A program made the translations under genes and the position numbers. The notes under the pieces were generated by a model. It was given only the letters and a program-made list of their open reading frames with translations, made no database searches and was not told the origin of the DNA. Positions 1 to 12,000 of a stretch of 15,226 nucleotides of DNA are shown piece by piece. Origin of the DNA: Rodentolepis nana (lineage: Eukaryota > Platyhelminthes > Cestoda > Cyclophyllidea > Hymenolepididae); assembly GCA_900617975.1 (NCBI GenBank), contig UZAE01001095.1, forward strand, positions 1-15,226. The letters are read 5' to 3'. The stretch's first letter is position 1. Each line of letters opens with the position of its first letter.

Positions 1-70
1 GCTAAAGTTTGGGTCATCCTCAGATCGTGGTTCGGAGCATCGGGTCAATTCGTTTGCTTATCCTGGAGAG
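1..70 (+). CDS. CA10: CARP exon a (5' end off window): SEH block
   Basis: Read from base 2 this gives 23 codons ending PGE, followed directly by the donor gtaatt (phase 0). The block RGSEH matches the alpha-CA strand in which Glu106 and His107 (CA2 numbering) sit, and the following NSFAYPGE leads into the zinc-ligand strand; the E before the intron is Glu117. The frame from base 1 is also open, but it does not resemble the family; the frame from base 3 starts with a stop. The exon begins before the window, so its true 5' boundary is unknown. Confidence 0.85.
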
Positions 71-3000
71 GTAATTCTATTCAATGTATTTATTTATCTA
101 TTTTTATCAAATGGCAGAGTTTAAGATAGTTATCATTAGCCCTTAAGTTAAATTTGGGCTTCACATAGGGGAGGAATATCAAAGTGAGAAAAATTCGAGG
201 AGGGTGGTAGTGGGAACAGAAGAGTGGTTCACAGATGTAAAAGAGATAGCCTGTCACGAAAACAGAGAAAAGGTAAGATGAGTACTGTGGAAGGGGTCGA
301 ATATGAAATACAGTAGGGTCATGGTAGTTTAAAGTCAGAAGTTAGCTGGCGGTTTATAGACTTTTTTGGCGTATGAGTATATTTTGCCCAGGGTGCGCCA
401 CGTGGAAGTAAGTCTATCGGGCATCCCATTCTATTCAATCGCAATACAATAATTTGCATGCTGTTATGAAACTGTTATTTTAGCATTCACTCTAATTGAC
501 AGCCATTTTCTCACTTCTGTATCAGGTATTCTTCTTCCATTCAGACCTACAATGGGAAATGTGTATTCGTGCCTTCCAGATGTGACTCAGCGTTTAGTCT
601 CCTTTTCAACTAATAACTCCGAATGCATTAGAGTCTGAAGTTTCAGCTACCCACGACTCTCAGTTAGTTTTTGAAGTAATGGTGGAAAGCAATAACCCAA
701 TGCTGAAGATAATTGAATTATCAATTTTAGCGAAGAATAATTTTAATTTCTTTTCTTTCTGCTATGTGAAAATTCACTGCTAAACCGAAATTAGCTACAT
801 CGAGTGATCAGATATATTAGTCGGAAAGATCAGTTACCGAGATATGGAGAAAAGACCATAGACTGGATTATTGAGAGTAAGAGCTATTTTGAAAACTTAT
901 TTTGCCTTTCTAAGAAGGAATTGAAATGCCATGATTTAGGCATAGAAACAAGAAAATGGGTCAAGCATCAAGCAAACCATCTCCCATAATTTATATTTTG
1001 AATAGTTGGAAATTATTCTAATCGTTGCACAAGGTTTCCATTATCTCTACTTATATACCCGTCATTTGTAAATAGTCCTTAAGAACACATTCACACCATA
1101 ATAATCCTGATATGCTATTGTTAATAACTTACTGTTCAAGGATTAAGCACCATGGCATTTAAGACTTATTACCTCCCACTCTGATAAATATAAGCACTTG
1201 ATATCCCTTGTCTCTTGCATGCGCTTCACTTTCCTTCTGCAGTTATGTCGACTGTTGACGGGTGGTGCTTACGCCATGACAAAGTGATAATTTATCTTTG
1301 CAATTTATTTAGCCACATTTTGTGTGCAAATGTGTGACAGGCTGAAATGTCGCAATTGGGAGGGGGGCTTCCTTTGACGATTTTAGGTACTCTCATAATT
1401 TCTAATTTCAAGCAAATAGTTGAATTTTAGAAGATTTCTAATTTGAGACACAAAGACAGAAGAGAGACGCATGATCTCACTGAGTACTCTCATTATAAGA
1501 GGAAGAAAGTGCGGCCAAAAAGCCAGTGTGTAAAACTGCTTGAAATAAAGTGTACGCAAATAGGATGACTGTGACCAATAACTAAGGAGCTGACGGTGAA
1601 AGAAATAAATGATTTTAGCGAGCCGGTTGAGACACATTAGCGGTAGGATAAAAAAATAGGATCAAGAAAAAATTAGATCAAGAAAACCGCCAACAAAAGG
1701 AAATCATGCACAGTCAATGTAATTCATTAAGGATCTCCAATGACAGGGTGGTTTTGCATCATAAAACTAGTACTCACACTTTCATAAAAGGTCTTCCCTG
1801 GAATCGGTTGAAGAAACCGGTGCTTCCAAATCGGGTAGTCAAAAGATGAAGTGGATTCTCGTAATATTGCAAAATGCCAGTGAGAAGGTGAGGGAGGAAG
1901 AAATGAAATTGAGGCACAGGCAGACCGTGACAAAGATCCAGCATTTGAGGAACAAATCAAGTTTTGATGAGTAGAGTGGACTGTTTGTGGTCATTTATTA
2001 TTAAGCACATAACTGCAGAGCAAGTTTATGGGCTAGAACGTGTGCTTTCCTGAATGCAAGAGCTCGAAAACTGTAGAATTGTTTATTATGTTATGAGTCA
2101 CTCCAAACTCGAAGGCAGTCGGTGGTGAGACTTATCAACTTGCCTCTTGGTTATTTGAATTAGGAGAAATTTACAATGCAGATTAGGATCACAAACCAAA
2201 TTGAAGCACTAGTATAATACAACTAACATTAACATATATTCACTGACCAATTTGATTGTTCACCATAAAATATGTAAGCGATAGTCAAAAGTTTGTAAGT
2301 TGCAAGATCGAGGATGAAGATGTAACTGCTTAAGGAGGCAAAGCCTTTTTTTCTGGTCTTTTCAGTTGCAGCTGTATGCCTACAACAGCGATTTGTACCA
2401 AAGTTTTGCCGAAGCTGTTGATCGACCAAATGGAATTGCTGCGTTTTCCAGTATTCTTCAGGTAGACATGCACATACACACACACTTTGAATTTGATCTA
2501 CTTTGCACACACCTTTTTTTGCTGCTAAATCCCATGTTTAGTTTTCATCACATTTAGCCTAAGCTTAATTTAAATGCCAATTACTTCCCTATTTTATCAT
2601 TTTAGTCATTTTTAACCTGCTGTTACTTTACCAATTCCGAACAATATTTGCCTTTCTGACTTAATTCATCTGTTGATTTGGACTGAATTTTATCATGTCA
2701 AAGTTATGTATAAATTTTTTGATGAAAAATAAAAAAATCATTTGCAATGCGGGATATACAGAAGGTGTACTCTTGTTGCTAAACTCAGTTGATAAAAAAA
2801 ATCGGAATTTGCATCATTTTTTCCTGTTCGCAAAGTAAGTGTGTCTTATGCCAGGCAGCTGTGAGTTAGGCACTCATCAGAGGCATTCCAGCACTCGATG
2901 AATGACACTGTTTAAAACTCTGGTGGTTCCAAAGTCACAAAGAGATTTGACCTCTAGAACAAATAAGCATTTGAAAGAATACAATATCAGTTCATTCTCT

Positions 3001-6000
3001 TCTGTATCTTTAACATTTTTAACAATTTGCGCGTGAAGTGAACATTCATTTTCTCAGTTTTAATCAGATTCTCAGTTTTAATCAGGCTAGACTTGGGAAT
3101 AAAGGATTGGAAGCGATGGTCTGGGAACTACTATATGTTGACAATTTCAGAAATCCTAGGGAGGTTCCTTGATGTCCAGACAGCTTAATTCTTGGTAGTA
3201 AGTTCTTGACCAAAAATATAATTTGATCAAGAAAATTTTGCATTCTCTCCGGGTTCAACGAATCTTTTGTATGCTGTTTCCAATATACTAAATTGGCATT
3301 AGGATAATTAAGTTGAGTGTGAAATTGTTTCAGTTAGTTAACCATTTTTGTGTCTTATCTGCGTAGGTACAAGAACGCAAAACTGTTAAAGCAAAATCTA
3401 TAGTGTGCCGAGCTTTCATCCATTTCTTGTCGAAAGGCAATTGGCAATATTTATAATTCTTTACTCACTGACTTTCCAAATTCATTACTAATTTGTTGGG
3501 AAATTTGAAACGGCTTATATGTTAGCTATTGGCATTTTATTTGAATAATCTGACAAGGTTACGTTTTATATATTCTGATTGAACGGAAACGCTACTAATT
3601 TATAGGCCCTTATGCTTTAAACTACTTAATTAAAGTTATTTAATTTCTTAAAATCATAAGCAAATTTCGTTGAGGTAAGAGTAACGGTCATAGACATGTC
3701 AATTTATATTTTTCTTCTATTCCACAAATAAATTTTAAATATTTTAGCGAAAACGAGGAATATCGATAGCTGCGCTAATGGTTTAAAATTTTTCAGTTTA
3801 CATAAACTCTGACTAAAATAAGTACTTCTAGTACTAAACTAAAATTACCATAATGCTAAACTTACTATTTATAGTTTAAGAGATAAGTTTCAAAGGACAA
3901 ATCTTAAACAAATCTAGGAAATTTTTACATTTGTTTTAATGCGTGTGAAAAAATAAGTTTACGCCACCTGGAGTCGGATTAATGCTTATTTGTTCCATAA
4001 TTTCAAGTTTGAGCATGTTGATTTAATTAATTTTATTATTAAAACCTATAGTTGTCAACAGAAACGAATAAGGACTTGATGGGAATCGTAATGGCAGCAG
4101 AAAAAGTACAATTTTTTGGTAAGTTAATATTTAAAAAAATAACTATAACTATTCCGCTAAAAGATCAATGGCATAAAAATTTTATGACTGGATTTAAATA
4201 GTTCTTAAGCAAACACTGAAAAATACTCTTATCTTCTAAACTAAATTTTTACCATTATTTGCAATATCAAAAGAATTTCTATACATTCATGAACACATCA
4301 AATCTCCAAAATTGAAATTCACTCACCGTGCTCATTCACAGCAATAAGTTGTTGTGCCTAGGTAGAATGAGTTAGTAAGGAAATAAAATGGCTATGGTAA
4401 AATAGCAATTTGCTTGTGAATGAGACAATTTCACGTTTGAGTGGTCTTTCGGCCTCAGCTGATATGTTTTAGTTAAGCACTTCGTTTGATCGTAATTATC
4501 AGCGCTTCAGTAAGTTTATAGAAAGCCTCTTGTGCTAATCTTTCTTGCTTTACTACTTATTTCCTCTAAAATAGAAAACAATTAAACATTAAATTGCGTT
4601 CAACCGTAAATATCGTATTTGTGTTTTAACAAAGTAATTAGATGTTAGTTCGTTATGGAATTTAATGCATTAAACATAAATTTGTTGAGGCGCAATCAGT
4701 CTTATGATCTAAAGGAAAATAATTTGCAAATTTTCATCAAATAGTGGGAAATATTTTAAATTCCCTGGAAGAATTTATTAAATTCTACATTTTTGGATTG
4801 TTATATATGACTGTTTGACTTAAGTTCCTTGCTCATATTTTTAGATCACTGCGAGTAAATTTGAAACTCCCTATTAGGATAAATCAGAAATGTCAAAGTA
4901 ATCTTAACAGAGCCTTGGTGCCCGAAATTATGGAAGTAGTAGCTCAATAACCTCTAACCTTACAGAAACAAGTATGAAAATCATGTTTGCAGGAAATAAA
5001 TCAGAAGCATTGACAACAAGTGCCGCGTCAGATTAATATATGTTATCAATAAAGAACCAGATATAAAATTAAGATGAGTGCATTATTTCTTACTATAGCA
5101 ATAAGCAGCATCCCACTATGAGTTCTCTCTTGAATTAGGGGTAGGTTTAACGACAGAACCACTTAACTTTTCAATTTAAGAAAAGGTAATCATGAGTCAC
5201 ATGCAGGAGAATTTTCAACTTAGATTTCAGGAATATGAGTTAGAATTGACTTGTAAAAGGTGTATTCCTTTCTGACATAACGAATTCCAGCGGCGAGGTG
5301 CATAAAAATCCTCTAAAATTCGAGGAGAGGTAGCAAAAACAGGGAAACTACGAGATGAATCATTCTTCATGCGTAATGAAGGATCCATGAGTTAGATCTT
5401 TGCCCAGCTATGGTAGCGAGCGAACAATTAAACACAGGTTGAGGACGTTTCCATAAATCAACAAACATTCAAGGTGCAATAAGATATCCATGAGAAAGCA
5501 GTTCTAATAGTAAGGTCCCATTCAATCTATACGTAATTACAAAACCTGTCAATGCCTACATTTCAGTCTATTGGAAAGATTTCTATTCTTCGAGTGTTTA
5601 AGTTGTCTGAAAAGTGTTAACATGTCATTCGGTGCTGACAATTTACACCAATTTATCACCTGAACTGGACATCTATCTTGGAAAGCAAATCGTATTTCAA
5701 AATAAAATGAGAGATAATTTGAGCAAATTTAATGAGGGCTAAAACTGTTTCTTAAGATAAAAAAGATAATAAGCATCTTAGTGATTTTAAGAAAATGCCT
5801 CCTTTGTCAATAAATTATCATCAGTTGATTGGCCATATTAAAAGGCATACATAATATTTACATGAAAGCTCCGTTTTGTACTAAATTAAAAATTAAATTT
5901 AGAAGTTATGTGGTGTGTTTGACTTTTTTCCGCAATAGTAAAGGGCGCGTTTCCTTAGCGTGCACCAAAAACGTACTCAAGTTTGTGAAAGTATTCGAAA

Positions 6001-9000
6001 GATTTTTTCAATTTTTATTTGTGTTGTTGCAAATATCGCTAGAAGTCTCTTTGCTTAAAATTCTGCATCCGACGTTATCATTTGAAGATGAACTTTCCTA
6101 TTATATGCAAAGGAGATGGTACCTCGTTCACTATGATGAAATTGTTCCATAGTTATTGTAATGACAAGGACTTTCTCAAACTTGAGGTGTATGGTTTGCG
6201 TACTTGTACACCGGTAGACTTGAGGTAAAAAAGAATTTTCATTCAGTGTAACTCAACGTTTGAGAGGGCTGAAATTGACACGTGGGGTACTAAGCCATCG
6301 TAAGGGAGAAGCGATTGAAAATCAATAATTGATAAGCAGTTGTACAAGAGAAATTAATTAACTTTGTTAAAATGGAACGAACTGTTATTTTCTATTTTAT
6401 GAAGAACAGATTATTTCTTACTGTTTAAGAAATGCAAAAAACTACTTTAAACTAATTAAATTTGAATGAATAGTTTTTAATGTGCTACATTTTGGTGAAC
6501 CCGTTTATTTTAGACAAAGATAAGAGAATTTTAAATTGCTGACAACACCTTCAAACAGCTATTTTAATAAGATACTCTTATCATTAAAATCTTATTGATT
6601 TTATTATAAGTAATTTAGTCTTAAAGTTTTCTAACTTTTACGAGCATATTCACAGAAAATCTGTTTATTATGGATGATATAACACTAGCATTGAGTTTTA
6701 CTCATATATTCTAAGAATGAACTAATTTTAAAAGTTGACCTAATCTTTCAACATTTTTTTCTTTTGACTTCTCAATTTCCTGAGTTCATCCTCCCCCCCT
6801 CAGCTTGTTGCTCTGCCTTTTCCGCTCAATCCTCCCAATCCGCTTTCTCCTTTCCTCTATCTCCGTCTCTCCATCATTTACCCACCACGAAATCCCATTT
6901 GGTAAATTAATACAATTATTTCTAAAATTTGACAACATCGCGTGTATTTCAGGATAGGGTTTGAAGAAAGTGTTTCCCTGACAGAAATTATAATTTCTTT
7001 TACAAACAATCACCTCTGTGTGGCACGTTTCATTCCAAAATCTCGTCAAGAAAAGTCAGATATTATCATTAGATCCTGTTCTATTCACAAGTGAATGCTT
7101 GTTTTAACGTGGGGCTAAGTCCCACCCAGTAGGGAGTCCACAAACACTAAATTAATGCTATTTTCGGTGGTAGTTCTACGTTAATTTTTTTCCCAAAGTC
7201 TTTGCCCACTCCTGCCTCAGGATAATAAAAACAGTCTCTAATTAGGATGCTGTAATAAAGGAATGCCTTAAAGTTATTTACCGTAGGTAGCAACCCAGTT
7301 GTCTTTATTGATGCGGTTTATTGCTCTCTTAGCATTGGGTCCTGAAGTTTTATCGATTTTTCAAAGCAGCTGACTTGGTAATTGCTTCCTAATTGAATAA
7401 ACCAAGCGCAAGGAAAAACTTGATTTTGAATTATGCTTAATTTTATTAAGCAAGACTGTTATTATGTTAAAATTAAGCATCTTCGTTATCATGAAAATTT
7501 GTCAAATTCTAATGCATTTAGAACATTAGATGAAAACAATCGAATGTATTTTAAAGCCTCTGACACATAATTTCATCCAAACTAATTTCGATTGCAATTA
7601 AACTTTCTTTCATCTATTTAAAATTTAAGTGATTTATGAGCAAACGGAGCAAATGGTGTGTTAAAATGATGTCACAGAGTACAGGAAGGTTTGTGAATTT
7701 TGAATTCAAGCCATGATGGAAAATTAAATATTTTTCAATGCAAATGTATCTTAGCATGTGTGATTACTTCCTAATTTGGGTAGCTGGTTTTTTCTTATAA
7801 ATGAGTAGTATTATTGCTAGCTATACTGCGAAGGCTCTTAATTGTTGGCAGTTATTCATGGGTTATCTTTGGTTCTAAGCTGTCAGTGTTTCATTGAAAG
7901 AAGCAAACTTGTATAGTTCATGTGCTGATACAACAAATGTATTTGGTTTAAATAACAGGTAGAGTGAAAGCACATAAAGGCACAGATTTAGATATGAGTA
8001 GTATTATACTTAGAAATCTTGATGCGTTGGCGAATCCACCGACACGGATATTGCATAAAATTTTGTCTCCGCATTGCCTTTCATACTATTATATTTGTCA
8101 AATATTATGAAGTGGACCAAAATAAATTATGTGCTCTAAAACCGTTTGGTCACATCATTAAATAAACGGCTGCACACTTAAATGGAAATTTCAAAATAAA
8201 ACAGAAATTGTTTGAAGGATTTAGCACTTAATGGAGCTTAACAAAATGCCTCGTTTCGATATCATTACACAGATAATGGTGTTTAATTTGATACGGTAAC
8301 AGCAGCCTCTGCAGCTACAAAAATAATGCATCAGATATCAGCTCCGATTTTGCGTCCTTCCTCTGATACGATCAGCAGTCTGCGTCTTGGCATTTGGAAT
8401 GCGGCCTGCTGATCAAATTCGACTCATCCAATTACTTTTCTTGGCAGTTCATGATATTATCTCAGATCTCGGCTTCTAGTTATTTATAAACAGTAGCTCA
8501 TTTTTAAATAATTGGATACATAAGTTTTCTCTAGCTTTATTTTTTTATTTTTTATTAAATTAGTCTAAGTTATTGGATATTCTACCAATGCACATTTTTA
8601 AACTTCATAACCAAACGTTTCATGTTTCCATTCATATTTTATTTAATGTTATTTATTTCAAATACTATCACATTTCAATTTTTGCAATGTATTTGTATTT
8701 GGTAAAACATGAATATTTGTTTTTTAATTTACGAAAGGGCTTTTAATTTAATAAAAACATATTTTCTTTAAAACACTTCTAACTATCTTACAGCAGAATT
8801 GACGAACATTATAGCACCAACTATCAAAATTACAAACCTATTCCTGAACAGCTGTGATTTATCTTCGATAGTTTATGACAATTTTGTTAAAATACACTCG
8901 CTTCAATTTTAATTGTTGCTTATTCAAACTACGTTCCATAATTTTGAGATTGTACATATTATATTTACTGTACTGCTGGTTAAAATTAATCTTATAAACC

Positions 9001-12000
9001 GATTGATCTATCTCAGCTTTCTTACTTCAGATCTGGGAATAGTTATTGATCTCCCTTAAACTGAATGATCAGCGGATTGTATATTATACACCTTAATCAT
9101 ATTACAAAAGTCGCTTTAATTTGGGTTTAATGTCAAATTAATTTATTGGTGGGTAATTTTGCTATCGGTCTTTTACTAAACAACAAATAGTCAAATATTG
9201 GGAAATAATCTAGTCAAGAAATACATCACTTTTAGAAAAAGGTATATAGCAATAAGTTCTTTCTAAACAAGGAATGTAAAATTAATTTTGTCAGAACCAT
9301 TAGAACGACTACAAATATTTTATGTGTCAATTTTCGTTACATCAACAATAAGTGAAAAAAATTAAAATGTCGTTTATTCAGATTAAACAACGCAGGTTGG
9401 ATAAAAAGTAGATTACTTTGATAGAATTGCGATAATTTACAAAATCATTTTTATACCATTTTTCACCGATTTTGAAATAAACAGTCCATCTCTGGAATAA
9501 ATAGTCTTCCCCACATTTTATTATCAAAAATTTTAAAAGCATAGATAGTTCAAAGTACTAATATTCAAATCCTAAGTAAATTTTGGGTTTTTTAAACCTC
9601 CTATAGTTGCTTTCGAAGCATATGAGAGCCAATTGTTATCACCATCAGAGTAAAAACTACTTAATGGCCACTACAAGTGCTTAAAATTGGAGAAATTCCA
9701 CGGAATCATGTGACCGATAGAGTTCCGCATTTCAAATTTTGTTTATCTGACAAAATGGCGGTATCAAAATACTATTTGATCAGTATGAGATTTTGTAACG
9801 CAGTGGGAATTTCGGAGGGAATTACATAGTGGACCCCCAGAGAGACACGTCATGTTCACATCGTATTTTATTCGACAACTTACAACTCTGTAAAGAGAAA
9901 TATATATAGAGAGCAGAGAGTTTGGTGAGGCCAAAAGTTTGCAGACTAAATTCTGTGTGTCTTTAAAGCAGCCAACTTTGATTTATTAGAATGGGAGAAT
10001 GTGAGCCACCACCATTCTTTATGTCTTTTGTCCGTGATACTTTTGCGGATTCGGATATTTGATCCAACATTTAGTCGATTTGAAAGCATTTAGACTAAAG
10101 TGTATTTTTTTAATCACAAATTTTGCAAGCCCGTTGCAATTTGCTCAGTAGTTGAAGAAAGCGCAGTTTGTTATTTTTTTAAATTGACGGTAAAATCACT
10201 ACCCTCTTAATATTTACGCAGTATATAGTTGGTTAGGTCTAGGACCTGCAGACAGTAGAGATCTGAAGTAAGATGGTTTCAAGGCCAATTTAAGAGCTGC
10301 TTTAATGCTCTATCAAATTAAATTAAGTCAATAAGCCAAAGTAGTATTTGACATCAAATGCACTTCAATGTTTCCTCTTACATGAAATTATGCACTTTTA
10401 ATCTGATGTTCCTTGAGCTGTTGGTATGGCTACTATTACTTCCATTGACCAAAATTTTAGTTAATTTCAAGGCGTTAAATGTTGAAAATAAGAATGCAAT
10501 CAAAGTCAAATTTATTTATTTGTCTTTTGATTGTAATTCTTACACCATTCCCCAAGAAAGCACTGCTGTATGATTGACTCTGTACATCTATTTGACAATA
10601 AAATATTTCAAAAAATATCAACAGACTATTCGCTAAATTAGGTTATAATACTTCTAAGTTTGCATTCTGGAATAAATACAAACCAAATACATTCAAAACT
10701 TTAATTAATTTACACAAAATTTGATATCAAGTACGCTTTTTACGCTCAACAATTTTATCTTTGCTTAGGCAACAAATTCCACTTAAAAGGGATTGAACTC
10801 CAGGCTCTCTTTCCAGCCATTGATGAGTACATGACATATGAGGGCTCCTTGCCCTTTCCGAGCTGTGCAGAAACGGTCACTTGGATTATTCTCAACCGAT
10901 CTATTCAAATATCCCCTAAAGAGGTGAGTCAATGCATAAAACGCAAATGAAACAACAAATTGGAAAGAAAAGAGCTGATTTAGCTGAGAGAGACATACTC
11001 CCAGATTCAATGAAATTGAATGGACAAAACAATCTTCGAACTTATTATGAACTTGGAGTCATAGCATAATATATTTAGAAAATCAAAGATAATTGCTAAT
11101 TGTTGATCTAATCGAGTTGTTGAATACGAAATAAGAATCATGAATGCTTCATGTGGCTATTATGCAAATATATAATGTTAGGTAGACAGTGAAAAGGATA
11201 CAACTCATTTTTTCTGTGCTTTAAAGCGGATAATATAAAAATGCAATCTACATGTGATTTCACTTATTGAACTTTTATTTTATCCGGACTTTTCAGCTCT
11301 AGATCAAAACCTCTTCATGATATTTGGCCCCTTGCTGTCATTGGCAAGAATAGTATATTTGATTTCAGCATGCTAATATCTCAATGAAATTGTTTAAGTG
11401 ATGCTACAAATAGGTCTGGCAAGCTTTAATTAATCCTGCTTTCAACGGCAAAAATACTATTTGATCCTTTTTAATTTAATTTAATTTACTAACCTCTCAT
11501 CTACTTCTCGCTAATTTTTAAACGCCTTTGTTAAGCCATTAAAAGCGAATTATCTTATATTGCAGCTTTCCAGTTTGCATGTACCCCGTGGTATTCAATT
11601 TCTTCCCTTGATTTATTCTACAAATGACGATAGCTTCATTTCAAACTCGTTTCACTCTGGTAATTTAGGTAAAAGTGACCATTAAGTGTTTCCTTTAGGT
11701 AAAATATCGCTTTTCTTCATTTTATGGATTATCAATTATGAAAAAAATTAATTTGATTAATTAGTGTGGCGTCAAATGTGAAGAAGCTGAGATTTATGCT
11801 TAAACTACATTACTCTTGAGATAATCGGAGTATATTTTTGGGGAGAGGGGGAGGGGAATGAGAGCCTTTTTGTCAGAGGATTAATTTGCTTCAACTTGAT
11901 ATGAAATCTCGAGCTCTCTGTACTCATTCTTTTAATCCTACCAAAGCCTTGTTTGTAAAACCCGCTTTTGAAAATTTGGCATTTAATGTGCACAACTTAA

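Larger units (their letters stand above)
4119..10768 (+). other. Intron c-d, 6650 bases, the largest
   Basis: Donor gtaagt, acceptor tgcttag, phase 1. Very AT-rich for most of its length. Contents: a pyrimidine-rich tract with cryptic splice sites near 6782-6902, inverted repeats at 7433-7480 and 8370-8414, and a short atatatagagag run near 9901. Open frames at 5829-6152 (+), 6786-7049 (-) and 10358-10573 (+) show no family resemblance and are within what AT-rich DNA yields by chance. No nested gene seen. Confidence 0.7.

Noticed and set aside
546..614. Candidate exon after ttcag near 545 (frame TYNGKCVFVPSRC, then a stop)
   Set aside because: It runs into TAA without a donor and would interrupt the join between exons a and b, which is complete without it.
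804..989. 61-codon open frame, + strand
   Set aside because: It starts at GTG, lies in an intron, and shows no family motif or splice context; within chance length for AT-rich DNA.
1727..1960. Minus-strand open frame with a protein-like composition and a gtgagtac donor-like string near its end
   Set aside because: No recognisable family and no good acceptor upstream on that strand. Frames of this length recur by chance in this window.
4062..4118. Acceptor caacag for exon c
   Set aside because: In the required phase 0 it meets a TGA after five codons; the acceptor ten bases upstream gives an open frame in phase with both neighbours.
190..5330. Shared 13-mer aaaattcgaggag near 190 and 5317 as a dispersed repeat
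   Set aside because: A shared string of this length is expected about once or more by chance in 15 kb, and the flanks do not align well.
5829..6152. Longest open frame in the window, 107 codons, + strand
   Set aside because: Not started by ATG, no known motif, Phe/Leu/Lys-rich as expected of translated AT-rich intron.
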